Part shown: positions 23,421-36,973 of the stretch, one piece after another
How positions within the stretch are numbered: the stretch's first letter is position 1
Layout: each line of letters starts with the position of its first letter
Source of the DNA: Allantophomopsis cytisporea
Taxonomy: Eukaryota > Ascomycota > Leotiomycetes > Phacidiales > Phacidiaceae
Assembly (NCBI GenBank): GCA_024752435.1
Contig: CP103020.1
Coordinates: forward strand, 1,054,001-1,118,000
Reading direction: 5' to 3'
DNA length: 64,000 bases
Notes under the pieces: model-generated
Seen by the model: only the letters and a program-made list of their open reading frames with translations
Databases searched by the model: none
Told to the model about the DNA's origin: nothing
Translations under genes and position numbers: made by a program

Positions 23421-25570
23421 CTATTGCATCTTCTCATAAGTGGCCATAAGAGAACCTGTATAGTGTTAGTTAATGTAGTAGAGATCGCAAGTGACGATGA
23501 GAGTGACATACCAATGAAAGTGACAACCAAACGACTTCTGACCTGGCAGATATCTTCTGGTACCAGCCAGATGGTTGCACCGAGCTTTCTGGCAATACTG
23601 ATGCTGAGTTTGGCGTTCATGTAAGCGTCCTCATCGGTTCGGCCATCGGTCACGAGGTCGTAGTCCACATAGCTGCTCTTCATTCCGTTCAGTACATCAA
23701 GCAAGAAGATACCGGTGCCAATAGATCCATCCTTGAATGAGCGGATGGACGAGCTCTTGCCACCCTTTCGCGACATTTCGTTGGCCCACTTGACCATCTC
23801 TGCGTCTGTGATCTCACGCTTACCGAGGCGCGCCGCGAGAGCCGACAGGGTCTCGGAGATGTCCTTGCGCATGAGTTGCCATACCAGGCCGAGCGTGAGC
23901 GTGCGTTGTCCATCCGTAATATCGGCACCCTGCACACCGACCAACGAGAAACGATTCTGCTTGCCGAGCTCGATGGCGTAGTTAGTGTTCTCGACAGCCT
24001 TGAAGCGTGACATTTCACTGCCGTTGGTGGGCAGCTTGTTGACATGGCGCCAGTTGACGCTGCCTTTGATCACTTTGTCGTAGGCCTGTAGGAGGATTGT
24101 ACCATCACGGAGGTCATCGAAAAGGGAGTTGACGGCTGGCTGTACGTCGAGACTGTTGAGCCACAAAGTGAAGACACGGGCTTCTCTCTCGCCCTCGGCG
24201 TCGAAGTCATCGACGACTAACTTCTCTTCCTCGGTGATTGGATCCAAAGCCGGGTGGGTGTTGAAGAGGTTGGCAACGAAGGCCAAATTGAGCTTGGGGT
24301 TTCCTGCTACGAGAGATGATGGGGTCAAGAACTTGCGGCAGTCAAGCTTATCGGCATTTTGTAAGACTTGTTCGGCACGGTCCAGAAGATCATGTGTTTG
24401 GAGAGGAGCACGACTGCAGGTCTCCGGGGCGATCTGGGCCAATAGAACAGTGTAATTCTCTGCGTCCTTGATATCACTGGAGAAATTGGTGACCCTTCTT
24501 GGCCAGTTAGCGGCCTTGAGGTGGTAGTTGACCCATCTGAGCAAGATCTGCTCCGGGGGAAGTCTCAAGAACTGCTCCAATGTCTCATCTTCGTCAAGAA
24601 GTCTGTAAAGCTCTGGGTGTAACTTGATGTCGATCTTTCCAAGAAGACCTCTTCTGATAATTTGCCAAATCAATCCCAGAATGAGATGCTCTCTCACTTC
24701 AATGATATCTCCACTACCAATGTTGACGACAGAGCAGCCGATACCCTTTGCAGACTCAATGACAATGTTGTTATTTTCGGTCATGTGGAAGGCATTCAAG
24801 GTCTTGATCTTCTTTCCTGGTCTGTTCAAAACACGCTCATCGATAGTGTCTGGCACACTGTCGTTGATCAACTTAGCCAGAACCAATCCATCCTTGCAAT
24901 CATCAAACATCTCAAAGGTGTCGAGAGGATATGGAATTCGGGCACCGAGATCTGGGTCGCCAGCTAACACAGCATTGATATGGCGAGTAAATTCTGTGCG
25001 CTCATCCTCGTTGATGGTATGCTGAGAACTGGCAGTCGCTCCTCCAACATGAATACGGCCGCTGATACTGCCTTTCGATTGGTGACCGCCAGTCTTCTGG
25101 GACACAATGCCGGCTGGGGCTGGCTTCGCGGGACCTGTCGACATACGTTGTTGCGCTGGAGATGAGTCGCGAAGCTTGGCAATTAACTGAGAAGATCAGC
25201 CCATGTCCTGTAGAATGCATATGGAGGTTAATTCCGGCGGGCAGTCACATACACCAACATAATCATCAAGCTCAACTCTCCTCGACGAGTCCAACTCCAC
25301 TTCCTTCAATGCTTGTCGGACCACATCGTATGGCTGTCTCTCACTGGCTTGGGCAGCCTTTATTGCCGTTGCCTCGTCAATGTAGTTCTTCTCATCGATA
25401 TCCAGCTTGCGGAAGGCATCTTGCAGCGAGAAGATCTCCTCCTGCTGGAACTGGGGGTACTTTCTTTACTTGTCTATCAGCTAGGCGCCTCGATGCGGAT
25501 GCGCTGTGCGGAGCTGCGCTTGCGCAGTTTGTAGCAGGTGGACATACCTTTGCAGCTTGATGACGTTCAT
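23421..25570 (-). CDS. SAC6: Fimbrin (actin-bundling protein)
   Basis: Cross-links actin filaments at cortical endocytic patches. Exons on the minus strand are 25548-25570, 25253-25463, 23512-25186 and 23421-23455, giving 647 residues, the usual length. The N-terminal part (MNVIKLQRKYPQFQQEE, then DIDEKNYID) is an EF-hand-type segment. Four calponin-homology domains in two tandem actin-binding units follow, recognisable in DTFEMFDDCKDGLVLAKLIN, GLIWQIIRRG, LLRWVNYHLKAA and LGLVWQLMRKD. The last 12-codon exon restores the family end TFIGSLMATYEKMQ. It stands head to head with the thioesterase gene. Capping protein alpha, another patch component, lies 18 kb away. Confidence 0.97.
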
Positions 25571-26665
25571 CTTGGCGGGTTGTTGTGAACAAGTGACACC
25601 AAGGTTAAGACAAGTTTTGAGGTTGTCTCTGGTGGTGTTTTGGGTGGTGAAGGTGGGAGTTGTAAGCTGGATTTAGGAGAATGGGTAAGTGTAATCTCGC
25701 GGCTGGCGACTCCTAATGGAGCTGTCGGAAGAGGATTCGTACATACAACAAGTTCACAATCCAGAAAGTCGAAAGCGAATATGGCGTCTTTCTTTTTCGT
25801 TCTTTCTGTCTTTCTTTCTTTTTCTCTTTCGAATTGTATAAGAGGAGAAAGGGCGTTTCTTTTCTTCTGTCTTCTCTCTTATTTCTTACACTCTCGCTGA
25901 TCTTTGTCTCGCTCGTGCTTTGCGTCTAATGTATTAATTTTTGTTGTTGCTCAAAGTGATTGAAGTTAAGGATCAGGTGAAATTGGGCCTTGGGCTGGGA
26001 GTGGGCAGGCAGGCAGGCGGGATTGTGGTTGAATGGAGGGGCATTCTCGCAGTGCCGATGCAGCTCAATAGGTACCTTGTATGTATTTTATGTACCTAAG
26101 TATGCCACTCTCCCACTGTACGACAGTGTATACTGTACCTGTAAAGCCACACGCTCAGCTCAGCCCAGCCCAGCTCAGCCCAGCTCATTTCGTCATCCTT
26201 TTGATTTGTTTTCTTGCCATTAGGCACCCATTAATCCTATTCGATGCATCCAACTGAAGTGGGGCGTCTATTCTTTCCGACCTTGACTTGTGCATAGGCC
26301 GAAGCGCCGATATGGAGCGGACGGATTGTATCTATCATATACTTTCCTTATGTATGTACGAAATACGGTAGACCTTTCAGATTTATATGTACTCACGGCA
26401 CTTAATGTAGGTACATAATGTAGGTACATATATATACGTAGGTAGCTCGGTCCAAACGTCAGGCGCCTAAGGCACCCAGGCTTACGAATACGTCGTAAAA
26501 ACAAAACTGGCCTCTCTTAAGGTATCTATCTACCTTGTACCAGGTATCAACGACCAAAACGCAATCATTCATATCAATCATCCACGGACACTCACTCTTT
26601 CTTTCACATCCAGATTATCACCATCTACAATCCCACCATCAGTCCACCCCACATTCACTTACATC
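25571..26665. other. Divergent promoter region of fimbrin and thioesterase
   Basis: About 1.1 kb. It contains a TTTCTTTC pyrimidine tract near 25790-25885, a CAGCTCAGCCCAGC mini-repeat near 26155-26186, and GTAGGTACATAA(T) repeats near 26406-26435. No gene seen. Confidence 0.6.
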
Positions 26666-27166
26666 ATGGCCACCGATTCAACCAATGCGGTTGCTGATGC
26701 TGCCACTTTCACCTCTACCACTACTCCTCCAGACTTCGATGAATTGGATCATGTCAACGCCGTGTGGAACAACATGAAAGGCAACAGCCCTATCTACGAC
26801 TTTTTACTATCCGATATTACCTTTGTATCGGCATCAAGAGGCCTCGTCACCGCACGTCTACTTCTCGCTCCCAAGCACGTCAACTCCAAGAAGGGCATTC
26901 ATGGCGCTGTGTCGGCAACCATCGTTGACTTCATGGGTGGCATTGCCATCTCCACTCATGGTATGATGAAGACGGGCGCCAGCGTTGACATCCACGTAAC
27001 TTATCTCTCTACCGCCGGTGTTGGTGATGAGATTGAGATTGTGGGGACAGCCAACAAGGTCGGTCGCTCTATAGCCTTCACTTCCATTAAGATCACCAAA
27101 CTCGTAGATGGTGAACCGGGTCCCATTGTAGCCACAGCCTCTCATACCAAATACATCCGTCAATGA
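26666..27166 (+). CDS. Hotdog-fold acyl-CoA thioesterase (PaaI/THEM2-like)
   Basis: Single-exon gene of 166 residues. The hotdog domain covers about 45-160. The catalytic set of the PaaI/THEM2 group is recognisable: Asn73 in KHVN, the HG pair (79-80) in GIHGAVSATIVDF, and Asp88. The C-terminal half has the DIHVTYLSTAGVGDEIEI strand-loop typical of the family. Such enzymes hydrolyse acyl-CoA thioesters; the chain length cannot be read from sequence. No organelle signal is clear. The start follows a long C/T- and A-rich leader. Confidence 0.92.
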   Translation: MATDSTNAVADAATFTSTTTPPDFDELDHVNAVWNNMKGNSPIYDFLLSDITFVSASRGLVTARLLLAPKHVNSKKGIHGAVSATIVDFMGGIAISTHGMMKTGASVDIHVTYLSTAGVGDEIEIVGTANKVGRSIAFTSIKITKLVDGEPGPIVATASHTKYIRQ

Positions 27167-28491
27167 TTTTTGATAGTTGATTGATATGAGCAGCATATGG
27201 ATTGGTGTTGAGGGTTGGGTTTGTGGAGTAGGGTAATCATTGTTGCAATACACTTTGGTGTTGGTGCTACATATTATTTATGTGTGTCTGTACGCTCCTC
27301 CTACCACCGCTATGTTTTCTTGGAATTCTGCTTCGATCGCGGAAGCCTTGAGAGACTTTAGGTGTCAGATGTCAGGTATCGCGAGTCAAATAACAGTCAT
27401 ATTCGCCTGAGGCATAAATTGTTCTATCTGAGCACGGCATAGAAATTGACCGACACCGATATAGCGGAAGGCACCGAGTAAAGACGAGTGGGCGAGGCTG
27501 GAACTACCACTACCTTACCTTACTACTACCTAAGTTTGACGTCATTTCACGCTACCCGAATCTTAAAGTGCTCGGGTTACAGGGTGGTAGTCTATGGGGA
27601 ACAACGTTGAGAACATGAGATGGAATGAATGTAATATAATGAGAACATGTGTTTTCATAGTAGATTCGAAGGATATAATATCTCAACGCAGAATCAACCT
27701 AACCAAGAGGTATTGTAGTTTGTTTGTAAAATATAGTATGTATATTATTAAAGTAGATTCTTCCATTCCGGTGACAGTAGTGCGGCTGCTCATGTTCAGC
27801 TCTGCTGCCCGCCGTTCTTCCGTGCTCTACTGTATTGCATTTTCTCTTTTTTTGGACCCCTAGAGGTCGGACGAGCGCTTGCTTAACCCTTTCGATTCCC
27901 AAAGTCTAATTTGCGCTTACTTGAGCACTAGAACGCTCAGACTTGACTTTAAGAAGCATTCTTCCATGTGGACAACCAAGCAAACGCCTGATAAGATGCT
28001 GAGTAACTCAAGGCTGTCGATCGTCACGCGCTGCTCAAATAATCGACGTGGTAATGTACTCCCTCACTCATATCATAGAATAGACGATCGATAATGTATC
28101 ATTGACCACCACATCCCTGAGTGATTTACCTGTCAACTGTTCCTTCCTGCCTTTCACTTCCTTTTTCAATCTTACTAGGACTCGACTTTTCGTATCTTCA
28201 GCTTTCCGTTCCTGACCTTGACTTGTTTATGCTCAGTTGTCCCGATGTTTCCGAATGATATTTACGCTACATGAGCTCGGTGCATGATAAACACAACAGC
28301 ATTCACAAGGACGGAACCCGCAACACGTCACATTGAATCTCTATACACACATACATCTTTAAATACATACTATACGTCGATACACCTCCTCATCTGCGCT
28401 TCAATCAGAATCATCCATTACATGGTGCATAGAACCAGATCGTGAATCACATCTATCACTCTCCGATTGTCATCAATAAACTCAACCCAAG
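27167..28491. other. Intergenic region
   Basis: About 1.3 kb, holding the thioesterase 3' end and the sterol acyltransferase promoter. It includes a CTACCTTACCTTACTACTACC cluster near 27505. No gene seen. Confidence 0.55.
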
Positions 28492-30738
28492 ATGGCGCGA
28501 ATAACCACTATTCGCGTTGCGGATGAACCACCCATCATAAATAGCAGGACATCTTCCTTGGATAAAGTAACACAATTGACGGGAACTCTGGGCGCAGACG
28601 GTGTGGCGGACCTCCAGGCACAAGTCGAAGACAGTCCGATTACTACGCCAATAAACGAGAGACAACCACGATCCATGAAAATCGCATTGAATGCTGTAGC
28701 AAGCAGTGACGGCTTGACCACCGATTCCGAAAGTGCGAGCGAAGAAGACTATGATTCTCTTAAACACGACCCAACAACTGTGATAGCAGGAAGTCATGGT
28801 GGAGGGTTTGATGGTTTGGGTGGATTGAGGAAGTCGAATATCAAAGAAGAGAGAGTTTTCGAGGCTCTAAAGCCAAGCTCCCAAGCAAGACCCAAACCTC
28901 AGAGACTCAAAAGCATTCCAATCACCTTGAAGAAATCAGACCAGAAGGGCAGATACATACTGACCGCCGACGACTCTGAACTACGAGAGATATTGCGCAT
29001 TGGCGAAGAGAAGGTAAGTCAGGTCTCTGGGCTTGTATAGATGTCTCGCTGACTGTGTTAAAGGATCACGCAGGACAGTCAAAGAACCGTAGAAACAAGT
29101 TTAGCGATCTTGCTTTCACCCGTCAATTTACAGCATTCGATCGACAGAATTCTGCAAGTGCAGACTCTCCATTCCATGGATTCTTTACTCTCTTTTGGCT
29201 TGGGACCGCAATCTTCATGATTCAGACAGCAGCTCGGAATTGGCAGTTGACTGGTAATATATTTGGAACGAATGATATCATGCATATGATGTTCCACCGC
29301 GATGTTTTAGTATTGGGTCTATCAGATGGAATCATGTTTGCTGCAACAGGTTTTGGTTTCGTTCTCCAAAAGATCATTCAGCATGGATATCTCAGTTGGA
29401 ACAGAGAGGGGTGGATTATTCAAACCGTAAGTTTACAAGCCATCTGAAATACTTGTGCTAACAGGTTTAAAGGTTTGGCAAGCTATTTATCTTGGGGCTC
29501 TGATCGAGTGGACGCTCTGGAGGCAATGGGCATGGCCGCACACAGTGTTCTTTGTCCTTCATGGCTTGGTGTTCGTGATGAAACAGCATAGCTATGCATT
29601 CTACAATGGCTATCTCTCCGAAGCATACAGAACTAGAGAACTCCTCAAACGACGACTAAAGCAATTGGAGGAGACATCTCCAGCTAAAACGCCATCAGCC
29701 ACGAATCCTGCAGCCTCGGCACTTTCAACCTCATATCTTGACTACAAACCGACTGCCTCGGAGATGAACCATCGCCGGCAAAGTGTTCAGATGCAGAATT
29801 CAAACACAGATATTGCGTTGATCACTACAGCAATCAGCTCGGGTGAACCGCTCGATATGGAGCAGATCCAGACCTTCGAGAGAATCATCAAATGGGAAAT
29901 CGATGCTCTGACGGAGGATATCAAAGGAAAAGCATCTACCGAGGATAAGTGCTATCCAAACAACCTGACTCTCACCAACCACTTTGAATATATTGTATTG
30001 CCCACATTGGTCTACGAACTGGAATATCCACGATCAGATAGCATCAACTGGTACTACGTCGCAGAAAAATCTGCCGCGACGGTAGGTGTACTTCTGGTTA
30101 TGATGCTTGTATCACAGACATTCATCTATCCAGTCGTGGTTCGCACGGTGGAGTTCAAAGACGCGGGAATGTCTCTACAAGAGCGCTTGATGGAATTTCC
30201 CTGGATTCTGAGCGACCTTATCTTCCCTTTCATGTTAGAGTATATGGTGAGTTCAAGTTCATCCTTCACTCCCCTTTCTTCATCAAATATTGACATGACC
30301 TAGATGGTCTGGTACGTGATCTGGGAATGTATCCTCAACCTTCTTGCTGAACTTACCTACTTTGCGGACCGCGGCTTTTACAGCGACTGGTGGAACTCGG
30401 TGTCGTGGGACCAGTTCGCGCGCGACTGGAATCGCCCCGTGCACAACTTCCTATTGCGTCACGTCTACCACTCCTCCATATCCACCATGAAGGTCAACAA
30501 ATACTCCGCCACGCTCATCACCTTTCTGCTGAGCAGTCTCGTGCATGAGCTCGTAATGTGGTGTCTCTTCCGAAAACTTCGCGGGTACTTGCTCTTTTTT
30601 CAGATGCTGCAGTTGCCACTTGTTGCTATGAGTCGCAGTCGCTTCCTCAGGGGCAGGGCGACGCTTGGGAATTTGATCTTTTGGATTGGAATATTTACAG
30701 GGCCGAGTCTTTTGTGTAGTCTTTATTTGATTATTTGA
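28492..30738 (+). CDS. ARE2: Sterol O-acyltransferase (ACAT/ARE type)
   Basis: MBOAT enzyme of the ER that esterifies ergosterol with fatty acyl-CoA for storage in lipid droplets. Exons 28492-29013, 29064-29426, 29473-30246 and 30304-30738 give 697 residues. About 190 hydrophilic, serine-rich N-terminal residues precede the first membrane helix. The family signature FYSDWWN is at 578-584 and the catalytic His634 sits in SSLVHELVM. HSYAFYNGYLSE, LVYELEYPR and WNRPVHNFLLRHVY are further conserved blocks. The protein is longer than yeast ARE2, partly through a loop (about residues 360-440) rich in S/T and acidic residues. ARE1 and ARE2 cannot be told apart in moulds, so the symbol stands for the family. 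Confidence 0.94.
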
Positions 30739-32444
30739 GCATTGTTAGAGGATGGGGTGTATATGCATTTTGAGGCGTTATGTCTTTCGTTGCGGTCTTG
30801 TAATACCCCTCTCTTGGTGCAATGGATATTTGGCGGGCCTTCATTTTATTGTTGATCAACGGGTCGATTCTGGAGTCTGATTAATAGGATTGTTGTTGAC
30901 AGAGTTATCCAAAATTGAATCTCTACTTGCTGATAGCACTCGAACCATGAAAATACAACACCAATCTGTCGATGGATGTAGTAATTGAATACCAGGATAT
31001 CAAAGCGGCCTTACAGGTCTGAAGCGAGTCACCATATACCTACTCAAGTACCAGCGGCTCTCTTGCACAATGAACAAAGCAAAGCAAAAGCCGATATACA
31101 AAGAATCCACCCTACCTCCACCCTGCAAATCAGACGTCGTTATTCCGTGTAGAATTAACAAGAGGCTATGAGCTGCATCCGCCCGGCAAATCCTTCCCAC
31201 ATCTGTACAGCGATATTCTATTCGCTCGACTCACCTCGCACAATCAACGAAGTACAACACCACAATGCGAATTTAAGCACGACAGACACAATGCTGCTGT
31301 GTGAGCCCCTGCATTAGTGCGTCGCAGTTTGTGTTGGCAAGGCATGATGTTGGGCGTACGGCATCTAGAGTAGAATAGAGTAGAGTACGTACTGTACATA
31401 TTGGTTGCAAGCCAACTGGTGGTGCAAGAGGCCAAAAGAGCGTTTGATGATTAAGCCTTCTCTTGTCGACAAGAGCACTCAAAAGTTAACATTCAAGTGA
31501 TGTGCTCTAGCCCTATTCGCCCATACAGTAAACCAGTAGGTATCAAGCAAGGAGGGCTTCCAATCCACAGGTGCAGTATTGGATCCGAGGCGAACAAGCC
31601 TATGCGCAAGCTGACTTTGTCGTTGCATAAACTCTAGTTTTTCATATAGTTTACACATGATTTTCTATATACATGGAACTTTGACGTCGAAATGTTGACG
31701 TTGACATTGACCGCCAAACAACCTGAAGCGGAGAACCCTGCCCATCACCATGACCCTGTCTTGAACTTAAACACAGGCTATACAGGTATGGATGGATATC
31801 CGCATGGCATTGCACCAATTTTGTATGTTGTCAATTTATATTGAGCAAAGATTACTTGAAGTGAGGATAGTAAGCTATATATAATTGCGCATATATATAT
31901 ATATCCACAATGTGCTTTTGATACGATCGTGTTGACTTGCTTAAACTATATCACATATACTCTCGTTACTCAGTTTGATCCATTAGTCACTTATCGTCAC
32001 ACATAATCAAACACACGTACGTGCGGTGAATACAGGTCATCGAGTTTGTATTAAAAAGCTAGTATCATTATCACCAGAACGCCTGTATAGTGATGCAGAA
32101 TAGCTCCGATCAGCATACACGTGATCCCAATCGATGCTCCAGGTCAATATAATCCTCCCTCATTTAAATAGAAAAAAAAAGAACTCTTGAATTGAGCAAC
32201 CAACTTCGGAGGTCAGTATACTTTCATCAGAGAAAGAGAGAATAGAGCAAAAGAAGAAACAAAAAGCAAATTAGGCCGACCCAGATCTATGAATGCATGC
32301 AGATAGCGAGTCCACACCTATCACAATCATCCCGATATCGAACAATCTCATCGAACACATGCCCTTGAATGTGAAAGGTATGTCGTAGGGAAAGAGAGAT
32401 TGCTATGTAGTCCAGGTCAAGTGTCTCGAGCTAGTTGAGCCGGC
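30739..32444. other. Convergent intergenic region
   Basis: About 1.7 kb between the acyltransferase and the wall-protein gene. Minus-strand frames at 31000-31200 and 31244-31482 show no domain. A short (AT)n run lies near 31891-31902. No gene seen. Confidence 0.5.
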
Positions 32445-33192
32445 TTACAGTATGTAAGCGGCGAGACCGATGAGACCGGCAAGACCAGCACCAGAGGCAG
32501 CAACCTTGTTGGCAGCTCCGGAAAAGGTGGAGACTGGAGCGGTGGCAGTACCGGAGGTCTTGCTGGCTGAAAGGGAGCCGGTTCCGCCAGGTGGCTTGGT
32601 AGTGTAGGTTACTACAGATGAGGTGTTGGAGTACAATGGAATGCTGCTAGAACCAGCGGATGGGTAGGATGAGTAGACTGGAGCCACCGAAGTGGATGCA
32701 ACGGAAGTGGTGAGAATGACCGAGGTGCTGGTGTAGGCAGATGAAGTGGGGTAGCTACTGTGACATGCATAAGTCATCATGATCGAGTGAGGAATTGGTA
32801 GATTAACTTACACAGGAACAGGAGTTGAGACTGGACGAGTGATTGTGCATGGGCAGTCAGTGATGGTCAAAGTGGTGGCCTAGAGGTTGATCTCAGTTAG
32901 TTGAAAGCCTCTGATGGTGAATAGCAGGCAGTATCAAATTCAAGAGATCGAGTATATTTGATCTTGCTTGATATTGAAAATGTGAACTTATAGAATAGCC
33001 ACATACCTTAGTGACAGTGTAAGTGTGGCTGCCATGAGTTAAGGTGGTAGAAGCTGGGCAGTAGGTAGTCAAAGCAGTGGTGGTGATAGTCTCCCAGACA
33101 GTATCGTTGCCATATGATGCTGGAGATCCACCCCAAACGGCACCCTGAACACCAGCTACGACAGCAGCAAGACCAACGATTTCGAAACGCAT
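32445..33192 (-). CDS. GPI-type cell wall protein, CCG-6-like
   Basis: Secreted Ser/Thr-rich wall protein. Exons on the minus strand are 33007-33192, 32812-32879 and 32445-32757, giving 188 residues. A signal peptide (1-17, ending VQG) is followed by a short Cys-bearing domain with TTYCPASTTLTHGSHTYTVT and ATTLTITDCPCTIT, as in Neurospora CCG-6 and related small wall proteins. A long S/T/P-rich stretch suited to O-mannosylation follows. The C-terminus (SGAANKVAASGAGLAGLIGL...) looks like a GPI attachment signal. The exact role in the wall is unknown. The leader upstream is strongly C/T-rich on the coding strand, and long. Confidence 0.87.
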
Positions 33193-36100
33193 GTTGACCT
33201 TAGGTTATTAAGATTAGACTGGAATTTGGTGTTGTTCGTGTATTGTAGAGCGTAGGAAGAAAGGTTGAAGAAGTTCTGTGAAGTTGACTCGAGTTGTTTA
33301 TTGTTGATGTTGTTGTTGTTGTTTGAACGAGTGACAGAGACTGGAAGTCTGTTCTAGATAGACTATTTGAGGTTGAGCGAAAGTTAGTAGGTATTAGAAG
33401 TGAAGGAGTAGAAGGCTGGACTGGAGGGGGGAGGTGCAAAGTTATTATAGACAAAGTGCTGACTGGATACGCGTCAAGGGTAGAGGTAGTGTGAGAGGGC
33501 GAGGAAGAGAGTCGAGTGTGTGCACATTGGTATGGTGCTCTGTATAACGTGATGAGTGGAAGGAGCATGAAAAACGAGGTTGACCAACAGGGGGGCTCAG
33601 CGGAGGCGCAGAAGGGCTGACGGGTAGGTACGAGTATTGATACCCAGAATATCCAAGTAGACTGTGGTGGGTAGGTAAGCCACTACTTAGTAAGGGAATA
33701 TGCCCCGTAAAGCTTAGCCCACGCGCCCGTACACTTCTACTCAAGGCTACTCAAGGCTACTCAAGGCAAGGGATATAGATGATCATGATGGAGATTCCAT
33801 GATGTGGCGTTTTTATGGTACGAAGTAAGACAAATAGGTCGTTGACGGGTACCTTGTCAAGCGTCAATGTCGCTCAAGAACTACTACCGACCTACTTTCG
33901 ATTCTTACTTATTAAGCTGAAGCGAGTTCTATGAATATCACTGGATACGACACCTGTCTGTCTATATGTCCGTCCGTCTGACTATGTTGTTTGTCTGACG
34001 GTGATATTCTTTCCTTCTTTGTGTCTATTGTTTGTTGACGGCTAAAATCCACTTTAGTCTTGCTTCTGTTGTATCTATCTGTATGGAGCTCTTTGTCCTG
34101 GATAAATAAGATGCTGTTACAATACCCACATACTCCTTCGTATGTACATACTTACATGATATATGTGCGGCGTGTTCTGTATGTATTCCGTATGTCTTGT
34201 TGGAGCGCCATTTATCCTACCCAGTGCTTTTCCATGATGCTTCTGTACAGTCACGCATACGACTGCCTTGTTGGTTTCTCATTGACTGAAGAAGCGATAT
34301 ATTTGACCGATGCGGCGGCGCTGATGTCGTATGAGTAGCAATTCAACCACGCCCCCATGTCCTTTTCCAAACCCTTGTAAAGAGAGAGAGAGAGAGACGG
34401 ACAGATAGAGAGGTAAAGATAGAAAGAGATAGAGGGACACGAGAGAGCTACCCTGTCACCTCACCTCACATCGCATCATATCCGTCCTCCTTCCACACCC
34501 CTCCCTCCGCTTTCCTTATTACCCGACCACCAGTCAGCTCACTCAACAGGCATTTACTCCACAAACTGGTTCATCATGCTGGCAAGTGAGATTAACCTAT
34601 GTATGTATTCATTAGCTGCGGTAGTGCTGGCTGTTTGTGGCAATGGGCTGTAGTCGTGGCCGTGGTTGACGGCGAAATGGCGAACACCGCGCCGCAGTTC
34701 GCCACTATACCCTGTCAAAGACAGGATGCCAGCCACCTCATGCGTCGAGTTTCTACAGGGCTGGCATTCTCTTTCCCGTAGGAAAACAAAGCTGGTGATT
34801 GGGAAGATTCAGGTAACAATGCATTCGATCTTTCAGTATTCTAGCATCGAAGACCAATGCCCAATAGCATTCGTTATTTGCTAACGACCCTATCCCTATC
34901 ATCCGCAAAAGCTTTGTCGAGGATTGGGCTGGACGCAAGCATAGCGGTAATCATCAACATCATCATTTCATTTGTGAAATGGAATCTGACTCGGACAATG
35001 CCAAGAGTAAGAGGACCGGTAAACACTGCCTCCAAAGCGTCCGAGCTGTGCCGAGCTGTGCAGTGTGGAAGGTCATTCATTGGATATGATATGCGACGAG
35101 AAAGATGAGGAAGATGAGTGAGATAAGTTAAACGAAGGGAGAGAGGGAGAGAAAGAGAAAGAGAAAGAGAAAGGATAGAGTGTGCTGACAGCAGCAACCA
35201 TCACAACATGCTGCTACCGAACACACCGAGAAGACGGATATTTGTCTGCAGGCCACCAAATATGGTATACTGTGTACCATTCATACGGACCTCCATACGG
35301 ACGACATAGTCATAGTCATAGCAAGACACCCGGCGTCACCTCGTAATGACTGCGTCACCGCCTCTTGAAGCGCATACATAGTCAGCGTGCCGAGTTGGTA
35401 TTGAGTTACTGGGAGTTTTTGACTCTCAGTGCCACGCCTTCACCGAATCCCAGCAACTTTAGAAGAAGGCTTCATCGCTCCTTGAGTTATTCTGGACGTG
35501 CCAAGTGCTCTCCATCAGCTATTCAAAGGCACGGAGCTACCGGTTGTGGAATGACACCAGATGATTGTATACAGTGACATTCCACAGCAGCAGCAGACGC
35601 AAACGCTTAGCAATTCGAGCTGCAAGCATACACAGGCAGTACCGACCTTATTGCGTAGTCAATCGATCAGTGGGTGCAGGTCAATAAGGCTAGCATTTCG
35701 CGCGCACGACCAAGGCGTTGGACGTTGAACTTTTGGCTTCCGCTCAGACGAGACGCCGCCTTGTAATAAATACTGTGTATATACATACATACATATCTAC
35801 AAACATACAAAATACTTTATTTCCCCACCGTCCATTGATCCTCAGATCGTCGCCGGTAGTCGTTATTTGAGGTTTAACGGGCAGAGTAATCTCCACTGAT
35901 CTCCACTGGCATCGAGCACTGCACGTACCAGATGCTGCGACATGCACCCATCCATCCCTGTGCAGTGTAATTTACACATGAGCTCCACTCCAACCAACGA
36001 TATACAGTAACGAAAATTCAATATTATTCTGTATATTTGTCTTCCAATACACACTCATATTACTCTCCCTTTCGATATCTCATTAAAGGACCATAGCCAG

Positions 36101-36973
36101 CACATTCGGCGCTTCATTCAGCTTGGAAATCGATAAGATTATTGATATATTTGACCACTAACTTGCCCAATGCCGCTTTCAAGGTAAGAAGTCTCATTTC
36201 TTACTTTCAAAACAGCAAGGCGTCACAATCCGGCACGGGAAGCCATCTGGTTCCTGCAGAAGCGCCAAAATAAGGGTAAAGGATAAGTAAAAATAAAAAT
36301 AAAAAAGGTACGGAGGGGCTATCGTAAGAGACAAAGTCAGTCCTTAATTCCAGAGCAACTTCACTCCACATCTCGCCACCCTCTTTCACATGAAAGGACT
36401 CTGACCCTCTCCTTTTGAGATGAACCTGTGTTCGGTTATGAATATGACCATCTCCATGTTTTTTTTTTTTGCGTTTTTTTTTTTTGGCTCCATAACCATT
36501 TTAAAGCATGTGATGTTCCAGCGGATGCGAGATCGAAACCAGATCCAGATGTGGCGTGCGCGGTTACAAAGCGTTAAAGGAATGCTCTTTTGGAATGAGC
36601 CCCCGCGGATGCAATCAGAATATAGTTTACCGGTGCGCTGTTTGCGGAATGCACTGGTCGTGCTCTAGAAGAGGCTGGAATTCCACCTTGAGTATTCGAG
36701 ATCATTGTAATATTAACTTCTTGAGGTCGTTGCTGGAAACAAATGCATTGCATATGTACAATATCTACATGTATATAAAGTCATCAGTCTATAAACAACT
36801 CTACAAAACTCCCATATGCTCAACGTATAAACACGCACCATGCTGGATAATAAACGCATCATTTCATCAATCTCATCCCCAAATAACCCTCCTCGTCCAT
36901 GCTGTACCATGAGATGTTCCAAGACATCCACATTCATCTACGATCTCAACTGATCTCAACTGATCTCAAGCTA
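33193..36973. other. Long gene-poor region
   Basis: About 3.8 kb without a supported gene. It holds the wall-protein promoter, three copies of CTACTCAAGG near 33736-33765, (GA)n at 34381-34398, GAGAAA repeats near 35139-35175, TACA repeats near 35777-35794, and T-runs near 36460-36485. Small frames at 34599-35197 lack any motif. Confidence 0.55.
33736..33768. repeat. Three tandem copies of a 10-base unit
   Basis: CTACTCAAGG repeats three times in a row, roughly 550 bases upstream of the wall-protein start codon. Confidence 0.85.

Noticed and set aside
24129..25560. Several plus-strand frames of 100-130 residues
   Set aside because: All lie opposite fimbrin exons.
33200..33744. Overlapping Ser/Thr/Leu-rich frames on the minus strand
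   Set aside because: They read the pyrimidine-rich leader and promoter of the wall-protein gene.
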